Positions 44,051-53,654 of a stretch of 64,000 nt of DNA are shown piece after piece. This DNA comes from HGM13006 sp900757695 (GTDB lineage: Bacteria > Bacillota > Clostridia > Oscillospirales > Oscillospiraceae): NCBI GenBank assembly GCA_959607825.1, contig CAUHNW010000005.1:1-64000 (forward strand), given 5' to 3'. Numbering within the stretch: position 1 is the stretch's first letter; every line of letters starts with the position of its first letter. Below the pieces are notes generated by a model that was not told where the DNA came from, ran no database searches, and saw only the letters and a list, made by a program, of their open reading frames with translations. Position numbers and translations under genes: made by a program.

Positions 44051-44122
44051 AGGTCGGAGGGTTCCCACGGGGCCCGGCCCCGTGGGACACGGTTGCCAGT
44101 TCGAATCTGGTGAGCCTCTCCA
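44051..44122 (+). other. tRNA-like remnant preceding repeat copy 2
   Basis: A T-arm identical to tRNA-Thr, an acceptor 3' strand GAGCCTC and TCCA follow a GAGG-starting stretch containing a 9-bp hairpin CCCACGGGG/CCCCGTGGG. GAGG can pair with CCTC, but the rest of the acceptor pairs poorly and no D-arm or normal anticodon loop is present. Probably a decayed or chimeric tRNA gene rather than a functional one. Confidence 0.5.
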
Positions 44123-44202
44123 ATTTTCCTCTGCATCATTTCGATGCAGAGGATTTTTTGTTTTCCATCGCATAACTGGCGGCCTCATCCGCTTTTTAAT
44201 CG
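44095..44202. repeat. 108-bp direct repeat, copy 2
   Basis: Second copy of 43941-44048, 154 bases downstream, including an identical terminator hairpin at 44128-44152. No promoter of its own is seen. Confidence 0.9.
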
Positions 44203-44213
44203 ATTTGTTATAC

Positions 44214-44252
44214 AAAAAGCCGCTGATTCCTTTGCAAGATCAGCGGCTTTTC
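44214..44252. terminator. Bidirectional terminator between tRNA repeats and the TPM operon
   Basis: AAAAAGCCGCTGAT / ATCAGCGGCTTTTT, 11-base loop; functions on both strands, 80 bases past the stop at 44335. Confidence 0.85.
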
Positions 44253-44334
44253 CATGTTCTGAACTATTTATAGGTGTTTTTATAGTGGCAGCGTGTTTAC
44301 GTTTCGGGATCGCCGAGCTCTGATCCCTCCATCT

Positions 44335-45789
44335 TCAGAACTTTCCGCCGCTGGAACCGCCAAATCCATCAGAGTCCACAGAAGAGCCGCCGGAACTGCT
44401 GGAACTGCCGGAATCATTCCGCTCAATTTTTTCCGTGCTCCGGGTGGTGCGAATATAGTCATCTCTGGATTCGGTAAGCTGGAAGGTGCCATCTACCAGA
44501 TAATTCCTTGCACCAGTAGCTTTTCTGGCAGTCTTCATCTGTGCCTTAAAGATTAGGCAGACAATCAGCGCAATCAGCAGCGGCACAAAAATGATAATTA
44601 AAATCTGCATCGGGGAAAACAACGGATCGCCGGGAAGACGGACACCCTTGTCATAAGCGGTACCTTGGCTGTAGCTGTCAAGGTACGTTTCACAATCGGT
44701 CAAATAGGTCTGGAATGCGGCAAAGTAATCTCCATCGGAGAGCTTTGGTACCACGTCATCCTCTAATTTGGAGATGCCATAGTCCGTGAAGGCTAAAATG
44801 CCCACACCATACTCCTCGGGATCCTTTGGGTTTCGGCCATAGGTGACGGTAACGTAATCTCGACTGTCCATGGCCACCAGAAACAGAATTCCGTTCCGGT
44901 AGTCACCGTTGCCCAACAAATGCTCTTGATAATAGTTTTTGGCAAATTCCCGGCGGGTTGCACCGTTCAGGGAATTTACAGTCAGCACATAGGGGTTGCA
45001 GCTGTATTTCGTCGCAATTTTCCGAGCCTGATCCTCCAGCCGGAGTTTTTGGACGTCCGTCAACAGTCCTGCTTCATCAACAATTAGAGAATAGTCGGAC
45101 GACTCTGCTGCCTGCGCCGGAGCTGCTGTTTCTTCCGATTCCGAGGCAACCGCTTCTTCCGTTTCCGCAGCAGCGATCTCAGGTGTTGTGTTCAGGACGG
45201 CTTCCGGGGCATCGGAGCCATTCTGCGGCTCCTCCTCTTCCTCTGATAATTGCGAAGGATCGCTCTGCCCTGTCATGAAAAGCGCAATATTAGAGGAAAA
45301 GATATCCACGGCATCGGCACAAGCCTCGCCGGCGGCTTCATAGCTGAGCCCCTCGCCTTGCAGAATCAAATCCAGCGCTGAATAGAGATTTGCTGCATAG
45401 TTCGCATCCAGTACCTCCGTCCCTTGCCCCCGGGAATAGACGCAGTAGTCCACAAAATCGACAGCTTCACCCTGATCCGCTACATAGATCATCAGCAGGA
45501 TACCGTCCTGCTCGGGACCGGATCCATAGCCGTACTGGTCATAAAAAAGTGCGGCATAGTCATAAATGCTATAGTTCTCCAAATCGTCCACGATGTCCAC
45601 ATGGAGACCCAGTGCAAACTGATTCGATAGTGTGGGGAGACTGACTTCACCTTGGGCGGTAAAGCGTTCGGAGTCCAGCGCATCAATGGCGGTGTAAGTG
45701 CCTCCATGATCCTGCCATGCAAAGGAAGGCAAGGAAAGCGTCAGCGCAATCAACAGCGCCATGGTCAGCTTCAAAATCCATTTTTTCAT
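44335..45789 (-). CDS. TPM-domain membrane protein (YdjH/YgcG-like)
   Basis: 484 residues. Sec signal peptide 1-24 (ends SFAW). An N-terminal half of TPM type (about 60-190), an acidic linker, a second TPM domain (about 240-380; VDEAGLLTD, LVAMDSRDYVTVTYG), one membrane helix (~400-420) and a low-complexity Ser/Gly tail ending GGSSGGKF. This is the YgcG/YdjH architecture. In B. subtilis YdjH and YdjG anchor the SPFH protein YdjI in membrane-stress response; homologues of all three are in this operon. Last gene, 13 bases after the YdjG-like stop. Confidence 0.85.
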   Translation of the reverse strand: MKKWILKLTMALLIALTLSLPSFAWQDHGGTYTAIDALDSERFTAQGEVSLPTLSNQFALGLHVDIVDDLENYSIYDYAALFYDQYGYGSGPEQDGILLMIYVADQGEAVDFVDYCVYSRGQGTEVLDANYAANLYSALDLILQGEGLSYEAAGEACADAVDIFSSNIALFMTGQSDPSQLSEEEEEPQNGSDAPEAVLNTTPEIAAAETEEAVASESEETAAPAQAAESSDYSLIVDEAGLLTDVQKLRLEDQARKIATKYSCNPYVLTVNSLNGATRREFAKNYYQEHLLGNGDYRNGILFLVAMDSRDYVTVTYGRNPKDPEEYGVGILAFTDYGISKLEDDVVPKLSDGDYFAAFQTYLTDCETYLDSYSQGTAYDKGVRLPGDPLFSPMQILIIIFVPLLIALIVCLIFKAQMKTARKATGARNYLVDGTFQLTESRDDYIRTTRSTEKIERNDSGSSSSSGGSSVDSDGFGGSSGGKF

Positions 45790-45802
45790 ATGCGCCGCCT
45801 CC

Positions 45803-46885
45803 TTACTTTCCCAAAAGGTACATCAGCAGGGTGAGCAGCGCCATCAGCGGCAGGGAAATCCCCGCCATCCACGCTGCAAATTTTTCCTTGGACACCGGCA
45901 AATCTCCAATGAGTTTGCCGGTCTGACCGTTCATGGCGAAGAGGTAATCCTGATTCTGCCATTTGGTGTGGAGCATCCACACCGGCAGCAGGGCATATTT
46001 CACGCCGACCTTCTCAAAATGAATGTGCTTTCCGGTGATTCGATGGGTGGAATAGCCCTCAATGGTGTCATCCAGCAACCCGGAAAGGCTCTCCTCCATT
46101 CGCTCTGTGGCCCGGGACTGACTTTCGGTTTTGTCTACATCGTACTTCTCCGCCAGAAAACCCGGCAGATAGGCAGTGGAAAAACCCGTAAGCTCCCCAT
46201 AATCAAATGGCTCGATGGAATCCATATGGGCATCGGGCATTTTTGTAGAACCGTCTACCGGGATGCGCTGAAACTGCGCTTCGCCCTCCCGCAGAATTCG
46301 ATATTCTTCTACTTCGGTAATCTTATAATCGCCTTCCGTCCATGTGCGAACCTGCTGTGCATCCGCCCGAACGCTTCCCTCCGCCGTTCCGTCAAAGAGC
46401 CAGAAGGGAACGTAAATGCCCTGAATTTTGGTGATATGATTGCTTCTGGAAAATGCTCCAGGGAGGAATTTCTTGCCCCGATAGTAGCGTTTTAGGGCAG
46501 AAATAGCAGCGTTTTTATCCAGCCGGAATGGGATAATATAGTCTGGCTTTAACATACCGCCGAACTGACCGGGCACCACCGTGGGGTTGCCGCAGTAAGG
46601 GCAGGAGGTGGCAGCGGTGGTTTCATCGCAGACCACTTCCGCACCACAGGAAGGGCAGCTATAGGCGCGCATCCCCTCCGGGGTCCAGGAATATTCCTCC
46701 GGAACATCCGCTGCCGTATCAAAGGCCGCTTCGGCGGCTTCTTCTTTTTTCTGATAAAGCTGCTGAATTTCCGCCGGGTCATACTGGCTGCCGCAGTAGT
46801 CACATTGCAGCTTCCCGGTTTCACCGGAAAAGTGCAGCGGCCCCATACAGGCGGGGCACTGGTAATTTACAGTCTGTGCAGGCAT
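45803..46885 (-). CDS. Zinc-ribbon membrane protein (YdjG-like)
   Basis: 360 residues from ATG 46885 (AGGAG 8 bases upstream). Two zinc ribbons near the N-terminus: CPACMG...CDYCGS (10-34) and CPSCGA...CPYCGN (~75-97). A middle domain with YVPFWLFDG and LPVWMLHTKW, typical of the YdjG family, and a C-terminal membrane anchor (~335-357). Likely partner of the TPM protein next to it and of the SPFH protein upstream. Confidence 0.85.
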   Translation of the reverse strand: MPAQTVNYQCPACMGPLHFSGETGKLQCDYCGSQYDPAEIQQLYQKKEEAAEAAFDTAADVPEEYSWTPEGMRAYSCPSCGAEVVCDETTAATSCPYCGNPTVVPGQFGGMLKPDYIIPFRLDKNAAISALKRYYRGKKFLPGAFSRSNHITKIQGIYVPFWLFDGTAEGSVRADAQQVRTWTEGDYKITEVEEYRILREGEAQFQRIPVDGSTKMPDAHMDSIEPFDYGELTGFSTAYLPGFLAEKYDVDKTESQSRATERMEESLSGLLDDTIEGYSTHRITGKHIHFEKVGVKYALLPVWMLHTKWQNQDYLFAMNGQTGKLIGDLPVSKEKFAAWMAGISLPLMALLTLLMYLLGK

Positions 46886-46957
46886 GGTACCAACTCCTCT
46901 CATCACGCTGACAGAAATGGGGAGCCGCCGAACCGGACAGCTCCCCGACAGAAATGC

Positions 46958-48562
46958 TTACTGTACGTCAAATGTGGCACCCAAGTCGTCGCCACTGAAG
47001 GAGTTATACAGCCGAACGGCCACCGGGGAGCCGGTGTCATGGAGCGTGAAGCAGCTGCTGACCGAAATGGTTTCACCGGGCTGGATTTCCACGGATTCAT
47101 TCTCGTCGGTCTCTGTTGTATCATTTGCAGAGCCATAGCTCAGCTGAATGCCGTCCTGCATCGCCTCTATGCTGGACTCCCGCCAGAACGAGGTAGCCTC
47201 CTGCGAGTTGTTGGTGAAGTCGAAGAATACACGGAGCACCGGTCCGTCACCGGCCCAGCCTTCCACTACCTCACAGCCGGTGATGCTGACATAGTAGTCA
47301 TCCTTATAGACGCCTTCGGCAGCGAGGCCTGCAACCAGTTCATCGCTGCTGCATGGCTCGATGGTATACTCGTCAGCGGGACGGCCGGGCAGGGCGCTGG
47401 GGTCAAAGGTCATGGTGATGCTGTCGCCATCATAGCCCTCAGTCACAGTGAATTCGATGGCGCCGCCATCGGGCTTGAAATTGTATTCTTCGATACAACG
47501 GATGGTTCTTCCGGGCAGAATATCCCGGCTGTAGTTTCCGTCCTCCGGCGCATACTCCCCATAGGGGGCGTAGGTGCTCACCAGCTCATAGCCGTCCTGA
47601 TAGGCTTCGGTGTTGCATGCGAAGAAGAAGGATTCCTCCTCCTCGGAGTTGTTGGTGAAATCCACATAAAAGCGAATGGCATCCTTATCGGAAGAATCTA
47701 TAAACTGCTCTGCCGCCAAAATCGTAACGTGATAATCCCCCAAGTCTGCGGACACCGGCTCGGTGCTGACCGCCACCGGAGGTTCTGCAATTTCGCCATC
47801 TCCGTCCAGAATCTCAATCTCCTCAGACCCCTCAGGCTCCCCCAAAATCTCAGAATCCTCTGGCTCTGCGGATGCGGTTCCGTCCGGAATTGCGGGAGGG
47901 GTATCACTGCTGCGGGTAAAGATCATTTTGGTTCCGTCTTCTTCCAGTGTCAGCGTATCGCCATCGACCGTATAAGGAACGGTTTCACCTCCCATAGCGA
48001 GGGTACCATCCTTCCATGTCAGCTGCTGTGCATCCTCACCGGCTATCGCCAAGGTGCCGGTTCCGTCCTCGTTGATTATCAGGAAGAAGGAGTCCGGATC
48101 TCCACCGACTGCCCTCAGGTCATCCTTGGTGAGTGTTTCGCCATCCATTTCCATGGATTCAAAGGTAAAGTAACCCACTTCCGGAGCCACCACCTCGGGA
48201 ACCTCCTTGCCCTCCTGAATGAAGTACATATCCATGCTCATGATCTCGATATGTAAAATGCTATCCTTCAGGGTGCCGGTGGCAGTTTCACCGTCGATAT
48301 CCACGGTGATGTTTTCGCCATCCAGGGTGTATTTGATGGAGCCAGTAGTCCCCTCAATGTTCATCTTGCCCTTGCCGCCCTGCTTTAGCTCCAGCGTAGA
48401 GGTCTGGGACAGCACTTCGTCCGCTTTCATTTCCACGCCCAGCATTTCCACGGCGTAGCAGGTGTAAACACCCATGAGGCTTTCGTCATATTTCGGCCCG
48501 CCACAGGCACACAGACCCACGGCCATTGCCAGCGTCAACAGTATACTGATCAGTTTTTTCAT
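46958..48562 (-). CDS. Lipoprotein with tandem DUF5067-like domains
   Basis: 534 residues from ATG 48562. Lipobox LCAC with Cys20. Residues ~25-215 contain two lipocalin-like repeats (GVYTCYAVEMLG..., GYFTFESMEMDG...). After an acidic linker come two related domains: DYHVTILAAEQF...YVDFTNNSEEEESFF and DYYVSITGCEVV...FFDFTNNSQEATSFW, the DUF5067 pattern. Surface-anchored. Function unknown; the operon suggests a cell-envelope role. Confidence 0.82.
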   Translation of the reverse strand: MKKLISILLTLAMAVGLCACGGPKYDESLMGVYTCYAVEMLGVEMKADEVLSQTSTLELKQGGKGKMNIEGTTGSIKYTLDGENITVDIDGETATGTLKDSILHIEIMSMDMYFIQEGKEVPEVVAPEVGYFTFESMEMDGETLTKDDLRAVGGDPDSFFLIINEDGTGTLAIAGEDAQQLTWKDGTLAMGGETVPYTVDGDTLTLEEDGTKMIFTRSSDTPPAIPDGTASAEPEDSEILGEPEGSEEIEILDGDGEIAEPPVAVSTEPVSADLGDYHVTILAAEQFIDSSDKDAIRFYVDFTNNSEEEESFFFACNTEAYQDGYELVSTYAPYGEYAPEDGNYSRDILPGRTIRCIEEYNFKPDGGAIEFTVTEGYDGDSITMTFDPSALPGRPADEYTIEPCSSDELVAGLAAEGVYKDDYYVSITGCEVVEGWAGDGPVLRVFFDFTNNSQEATSFWRESSIEAMQDGIQLSYGSANDTTETDENESVEIQPGETISVSSCFTLHDTGSPVAVRLYNSFSGDDLGATFDVQ

Positions 48563-48598
48563 GAAGTTCTCTCCTTTCACGTTGGAACTTGGTGTTGA

Positions 48599-49381
48599 CT
48601 ATCCCATTGCGCCGCCGCAGTATTCACAGCAGCCATTGGCATCGGGAATGGTGGTTGCCCCGCAATAGGGACATGTCTGTGCAGCCTTGGGGGCAGCGGC
48701 CTCGGCAGCTTCCTTCCGAACCTGTGTGCGGATGGAGGTCAAAGCACGCTTAATTTCTCTGCCCATGCGCTCATAATCCTGATAGTCGATGCTGCGCTTG
48801 CCCGGGGTGGTTCCCATGTTCTGCCGTCCGGTGACCTCCACCTCTACACTGCTGCGATTGAGCTTGAATCTCATTTCGTCAAAATAGGGGTGATTTACCC
48901 GAATGATGATATAGAAGTCATAACGGTAGACATAGCGGGGTGGGGTATAGCTCACCCGCTTGGTATTGCCGTCCTTATCCCGGGTCTCCCGCATCTCCTC
49001 GGTACGGCTTTCGGAGATGTCCAGATCGCAGCCGGTGACCTGTGAAAAAGACAGTACGTCGGGGTTCGCCTCCACCAGATTTCGAGCACGCGTCACCATA
49101 AACAGCTGCTGATCCTCATCCAGCAGGACGTTCATATCCTCACCAAAGCTTCTGGTGGTATGAAATTTGGAAACGGCATCCCGGTTTTCTTCCCGATAGT
49201 CGATCTGTGCCTTGATATCCGCCACCGTAGAGTGCCGCCGTTCATTAAACCAAGGGGATAGCTTCCCGGCGCACTCCTTGCAGCAGTTGCCGTCCTCCAG
49301 CTTTTTGTTGCCTAGAAGTCCGATTTCTCCGCCGCAAATATCGCAAATTTTTTTATCAAACAATTTTCCAAATAAGCCCAT
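48599..49381 (-). CDS. DUF4428-type zinc-binding protein
   Basis: 260 residues from ATG 49381 (AAAAGGAA upstream; the ATG two codons earlier is too close to it). N-terminal treble-clef-like CDICGGEIG...CCKECAGKLS (13-42), the DUF4428 signature; a middle alpha/beta region; a C-terminal zinc ribbon CPYCGA...CEYCGG (~240-257). Cytoplasmic. Shares the zinc-ribbon theme with its operon neighbours. Confidence 0.85.
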   Translation of the reverse strand: MGLFGKLFDKKICDICGGEIGLLGNKKLEDGNCCKECAGKLSPWFNERRHSTVADIKAQIDYREENRDAVSKFHTTRSFGEDMNVLLDEDQQLFMVTRARNLVEANPDVLSFSQVTGCDLDISESRTEEMRETRDKDGNTKRVSYTPPRYVYRYDFYIIIRVNHPYFDEMRFKLNRSSVEVEVTGRQNMGTTPGKRSIDYQDYERMGREIKRALTSIRTQVRKEAAEAAAPKAAQTCPYCGATTIPDANGCCEYCGGAMG

Positions 49382-49400
49382 ATTCATTTCCTTTTCACGT

Positions 49401-49814
49401 TTAGCCCACCGAATTAGCAGACTGCATATTCTTTACTGCACCAATGATATAGAGCACTGGCAGTACCAGCCCTAGAACCAGACTGAATGCGTTGAAATCG
49501 CCGCCGCCTGCAACACCAAGGATCGTACCCGCAACACTCAGAACAGCAACCAGCGCACCCCATACAATGCAGGCCTTGGCTTTCTGGGGTTTTTCTGCAT
49601 TCAGAACACCAATAATACCTGCAATCAGCTCCACAATACCGCTGACTAGAAATAGAATGGTGCTGGCATAAAGCATACCGGCTTCCGAGTGTGCAGAAGC
49701 AATATACGCCAGTGCCGCAACGCTCAATACTGCAATGATTCCCAGAATGGTTGCCAATGCGCCGCCGATAATCATCAAAATGCCGGTTACCTTTAAAAAC
49801 TTATGTCCTTTCAT
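49401..49814 (-). CDS. Small four-helix membrane protein (DUF4064-like)
   Basis: 137 residues from ATG 49814 (AAAGGAGG 7 bases upstream; longer reading overlaps the SPFH gene and is rejected). Four hydrophobic segments: GILMIIGGALATILGIIAVL, a Ser/Gly second helix, IVWGALVAVLSVAGTILGV and a final VLGLVLPVLYIIGA. Function unknown; co-transcribed with the SPFH gene. Confidence 0.75.
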   Translation of the reverse strand: MKGHKFLKVTGILMIIGGALATILGIIAVLSVAALAYIASAHSEAGMLYASTILFLVSGIVELIAGIIGVLNAEKPQKAKACIVWGALVAVLSVAGTILGVAGGGDFNAFSLVLGLVLPVLYIIGAVKNMQSANSVG

Positions 49815-49872
49815 TGTGGCCTCCTTTTCTGTGATGGTGGATGAGGATGTTGAATAGATTGACGCCGAATTC

Positions 49873-51306
49873 TTACTGAATGTCGCCCTCGTCAAAGGGA
49901 TCACCGCACTCCGGGCAGAATTTCGGCGGATGGATAGGATCCTCAGGTTCCCATCCGCATTTATCACACTTATAGAGGGGGGCTGCGGCGGGCTTTTTTG
50001 CCCCGCACTCGGAGCAGAACTTGCCCTTATTTACTGCGCCGCAGGCGCAGGTCCAGCCGTCTGGCTTCGGCTCCGGGCGTTTGGTGCCACACTCTGGACA
50101 AAACTTTCCGGTAACGGTAGCGCCACAAGTACAAGTCCAACTGTCGGCAGCAGGCTTGGGCTCGGGCTTTTTACTTCCACATTCCGGGCAGAATTTTCCG
50201 GTGACGACAGCTCCACAGGTGCAGGTCCAGCTATCGGCAGTTCGTGCTGCTTGAGCGGGCTGAGGTGCGGGCTGCTGCATCTGCTGCTGTGCGTTCATCT
50301 GGTACAGACTCTGGGCATTGATGCCCCCTGCAGCCCCTGCCATGTTCATGCCCATAAAGGCCATGGCCGGACCAGCACCGGTGTTGGCGGCAGCAGCCTC
50401 CATGGCGTTTCCCTGGGCTTCCACCAGTCTTGCGGCGGCTCTGCCGGGATCGGTAAGCCGGGCCTCCTTGCCCATCTGCATCTGCTGCTTGCGGATCTCA
50501 GCTTCTACCTCTTCGTCCGCCTTCATGCTGGAGATGCCAAAGGAGACGATCTCCAAGCCGCGTTTCTCCCGCCAAGATTTTGACAGCACCTCATTGAGTG
50601 CCTCGGCGATCTCGGTAGTATGACCGGGAAGAGCGGAATAGCGGATGCCCATTTCAGAAATCCGGGCAAAGGCAGGCTGGAGCGCCGTAAGCAGCTCGCT
50701 GCGGAGCTGACTGTCCAGCTTATCCCGGGTGTATGCCTCGGAAACATTGCCACAGACATTGGCATAGAACAGCATGGGGTTGCAAATCCGGTAGCTGTAC
50801 TCGCCAAAGCAACGAATGGTGATGTCCATGTCGATGAATGCTCGCTCATCCACTACCCGGAAGGGAACCGGGCTGGGAGTGCCGTATTTGTTGCCGATCA
50901 GTTCCTTGATGTTGAAATAGTAGACCCGCTGATCCTTGGGGGCTTCGCCGCCAAAAGTGAAGCGCTTGCCCATGGTTTTGAAGGTGTCCATAAGGCTGGT
51001 GCTGAGATCGCCGGAGAAGATTGTTGGTTCCGTGGAGCAATCGAAGGTAAATTCACCGGGCTCCGCGCAGATTTCCACTACCTTGCCCTGCTCCACGATC
51101 ATCATGCACTGGCCGTCTGCCACGGCAATCACAGAGCCGTTTGAAATGATATTATCTGATCCCTTATTGGAACCGCGCCCGGTGGTGCGCTTTTGGCCCT
51201 TGACCGCCAATACGGTTTCGGGGATGGATTCGCAGTAGAAATATTCCTTCCACTGGTCGGCCAGTACGCCGCCTGCCGCACCCATTGCTGCCTTGATAAG
51301 TCCCAT
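49873..51306 (-). CDS. SPFH-domain protein with C-terminal zinc ribbons (YdjI-like)
   Basis: 477 residues. Residues ~20-300 are an SPFH/virion-core-like domain (YYFNIKELIGNKYGTPSPVPF, TIRCFGEYSYRI). The linker is rich in Gln, Ala and Met (AQQQMQQPAPQPAQAA), followed by four consecutive zinc ribbons: three of W.C.CGA...KFCPECG type and a last CDKCG...CPECG. B. subtilis YdjI is recruited to the membrane by YdjG/YdjH under stress; the matching partners are downstream. No pspA homologue is in the window. Confidence 0.9.
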   Translation of the reverse strand: MGLIKAAMGAAGGVLADQWKEYFYCESIPETVLAVKGQKRTTGRGSNKGSDNIISNGSVIAVADGQCMMIVEQGKVVEICAEPGEFTFDCSTEPTIFSGDLSTSLMDTFKTMGKRFTFGGEAPKDQRVYYFNIKELIGNKYGTPSPVPFRVVDERAFIDMDITIRCFGEYSYRICNPMLFYANVCGNVSEAYTRDKLDSQLRSELLTALQPAFARISEMGIRYSALPGHTTEIAEALNEVLSKSWREKRGLEIVSFGISSMKADEEVEAEIRKQQMQMGKEARLTDPGRAAARLVEAQGNAMEAAAANTGAGPAMAFMGMNMAGAAGGINAQSLYQMNAQQQMQQPAPQPAQAARTADSWTCTCGAVVTGKFCPECGSKKPEPKPAADSWTCTCGATVTGKFCPECGTKRPEPKPDGWTCACGAVNKGKFCSECGAKKPAAAPLYKCDKCGWEPEDPIHPPKFCPECGDPFDEGDIQ

Positions 51307-51345
51307 ATCACATTTCTCCTTTTCATTATTCAGATGAAGCTGGTT

Positions 51346-51729
51346 TTACAGTGTATCCAGCACGGCGGCCAGATAGGACGGGGATACGGAAGCGTAGATA
51401 AAGTTGTCGATGAGCCCATCCTTCTTTGCCTGCTTTACGGATACGGCCAAGCCTGCATTTGCGTTTTCATCCACCAGCAGCAGCACCTTGCACTGAGGAA
51501 CGCTTTGCCGCAGCTTTCTGCAAAGCTGCAATCGTTCAGAAAGCCGCCATGGTGAAAAGCTGGTGACCTCCATAATCAATGCGTGAGCCAGCACGGACCG
51601 ACATAGCGTCAGGGTTTGGTCAGGGGATTCGCTGCGCTGGACGACGAAATCCGGGTCGCTGCCGGAGAGGGACTGGGAAATCGCCTCTGCAAACATCGTA
51701 CACTGCATATCCAGCACGATTCGATACAC
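51346..51729 (-). CDS. Stand-alone pseudo-receiver-like protein
   Basis: 127 residues from GTG 51729, chosen because AGGAG is 8 bases upstream. Alpha/beta pattern of a response-regulator receiver (YRIVLDMQ strand, LIMEV strand where the phospho-Asp should be, KVLLLVDEN strand, ending helix SPSYLAAVLDTL), but no Asp at the phosphorylation position and no output domain. Probably a regulatory or protein-binding subunit. First gene of the seven-gene minus-strand operon and divergent from the sensor at 52002. Confidence 0.65.
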   Translation of the reverse strand: MYRIVLDMQCTMFAEAISQSLSGSDPDFVVQRSESPDQTLTLCRSVLAHALIMEVTSFSPWRLSERLQLCRKLRQSVPQCKVLLLVDENANAGLAVSVKQAKKDGLIDNFIYASVSPSYLAAVLDTL

Positions 51730-51929
51730 ATATACCACGCTCCTCTCGCTTGGCAATTATCCTGTTTTACCAGATCCAATTAGAGTGTATCGAATATGCC
51801 CTGAAATTTCCCCCTACTTTTGGATAGGTTCCGATGTTTTTCAAAAACTCTTTTGAGAATTTGAGAGAGGAGACACTGTTATGGAAAGCCTGGGACAACT
51901 GCCGCATATATGTGGGAATGACCGAAAAG

Positions 51930-51958
51930 TTGCAATGGATACGAGGATATGCTATACT
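51930..51958 (+). promoter_or_regulatory. Promoter of the two-sensor operon
   Basis: TTGCAA, 17-base spacer, extended -10 TGCTATACT; 44 bases before ATG 52002. Confidence 0.65.
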
Positions 51959-52001
51959 GCGCTCAGAAAAGAAATGTATAAGAAAAGAGGGAGATGCCCC
52001 A

Positions 52002-53654
52002 ATGGGAAACGAAAAAATTCGCCGCATTGCCCCCTATCTTGGGGCATTGCTGCTGATCCTGATCGCCATGGCGATCCGTTATGTAAGCAGAATCTATGGC
52101 AGCGCCCCTAGCTGGCTCTGGCTGATCCGCAGCGGAATTTACATTGGAATGATTGCGGTCTGGGGTGTTTCCCTGCACAGGCGGATCCTGCAAAATCAGA
52201 CTCGACGCTATTTGACGGCCATTGCAGGGCTGATGGTGCTGTGGCTGGCGCTGCGGACCGTCAAATACTCCATACACAACGTGGATGCGGCACGGTATCT
52301 CTGGTATCTATACTATCTGCCCATGCTGCTGATCCCCACACTGTCCATCTCTGTTGCCATGGCCCTTGGAAAGCCGGAGGACTATCGGCTGCCCGGATGG
52401 CTGAGGCTGCTGTACATTCCCACATTTGTACTGCTGGCGCTGGTGCTGACCAACGACATCCATCAGCTGGTATTCCGGTTCCCGGACGGGCTGATGTCGG
52501 ATCGGGAGTACAGCTATGGTATTGGCTACTATGTGGTGGCCGGGTGGGAGGGGCTCTGTGCCGCCGTGGCGTTGGGGATAATCCTCTATAAATGTCGGAT
52601 TCCCCACAGCAATGTCTTTCTCTGGCTGCCCATGATCCCATTTACCTTGGTCATTGTCTACGCGGTCTGCTATGTCCGGGGCGTATATTGGGTCTGGCTG
52701 CTGGCGGGGGATGTTACAGTTTCTCTGTGCCTGCTGACCGCAGCGATTTTTGAAAGCTGCATCCAATGTCGGCTGATCCTGTCCAATCAGGGCTATGAAA
52801 TGCTGCTGGCACTGACTACGGTGCCTACCCAGATCACAGACAAGCAGTATCGGGTCCGCTATGCCTCCAAGGCGGTCGGTCCGCTCACCAAAGAGGCTAT
52901 GGAACAGTCTGTTTCCTCCGCCTATGCCTTAGACAAGCACACCTTACTTAAGGGGCACTCGGTAGAGCAGGGCTATGTGTTCTGGCAAGAGGACATCACA
53001 AAGCTGGTGGAGGTGACAGATGCCCTGCAAATCACCCAGTCCGAGCTTCGTGATACCGGAGATATACTAAAGGCAGAGAGTGAGCAGAAGGCCCGCTGGC
53101 TTCGGATCACTGAGCAGAATCGACTCTATGACCTCATTGAACAGCAGACCTCCCATCAGATGCAGCTGCTGGATCAACTACTGGGACAGCTGCGGAATAC
53201 CCAGGACATTGATGCAGCCAAGCGCATTTTAGGGCAAATCGTGGTCATTGGTACTTACATCAAACGCCGGAGCAACCTGATTTTTGCATCCGGTCAGCGC
53301 CGAACCATTGCGGCCGAGGAGCTGCGGCTGTGCCTCAATGAATCCATGGCCAATCTTCAGCTTTATGGGGTGGCCTGTCAGGTCAATTGGGAGCTGGAGG
53401 GGCAACTCCCACAGGAAACCGGCTATGCGGTTTACGATTTGTTTGAAGCAGTGGTGGAGGTGACATGCACTGAATTGTCCTCTCTGCTGTTCTATGCCGG
53501 GGAGCAGGACGGCCTGATTGCGGTTCGCATTAGCGTACTCGGCAGCGGGGACGATTCTATGCTGCTGGAGCGCTTTCCTCAGCTAAACCGGGAAACGGAT
53601 GAGGACGGCATCCGCTACTATAGCTGCACACTGGAAGGAGGCGCAGGGGGATGA
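52002..53654 (+). CDS. Membrane sensor with degenerate kinase module
   Basis: 550 residues from ATG 52002 (AGGGAG upstream). Residues 5-235 form seven membrane helices, similar to the 7TM histidine-kinase sensor region. Then a PAS-like segment, a coiled coil (ITEQNRLYDLIEQQTSHQMQ) and a C-terminal region resembling a degraded ATPase: the N-box position reads EAVVEVTCTELSS without the key Asn, and no GxGL box is visible. Overlaps the next kinase by 4 bases. Probably the sensing half of a split system. Confidence 0.75.
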   Translation: MGNEKIRRIAPYLGALLLILIAMAIRYVSRIYGSAPSWLWLIRSGIYIGMIAVWGVSLHRRILQNQTRRYLTAIAGLMVLWLALRTVKYSIHNVDAARYLWYLYYLPMLLIPTLSISVAMALGKPEDYRLPGWLRLLYIPTFVLLALVLTNDIHQLVFRFPDGLMSDREYSYGIGYYVVAGWEGLCAAVALGIILYKCRIPHSNVFLWLPMIPFTLVIVYAVCYVRGVYWVWLLAGDVTVSLCLLTAAIFESCIQCRLILSNQGYEMLLALTTVPTQITDKQYRVRYASKAVGPLTKEAMEQSVSSAYALDKHTLLKGHSVEQGYVFWQEDITKLVEVTDALQITQSELRDTGDILKAESEQKARWLRITEQNRLYDLIEQQTSHQMQLLDQLLGQLRNTQDIDAAKRILGQIVVIGTYIKRRSNLIFASGQRRTIAAEELRLCLNESMANLQLYGVACQVNWELEGQLPQETGYAVYDLFEAVVEVTCTELSSLLFYAGEQDGLIAVRISVLGSGDDSMLLERFPQLNRETDEDGIRYYSCTLEGGAGG

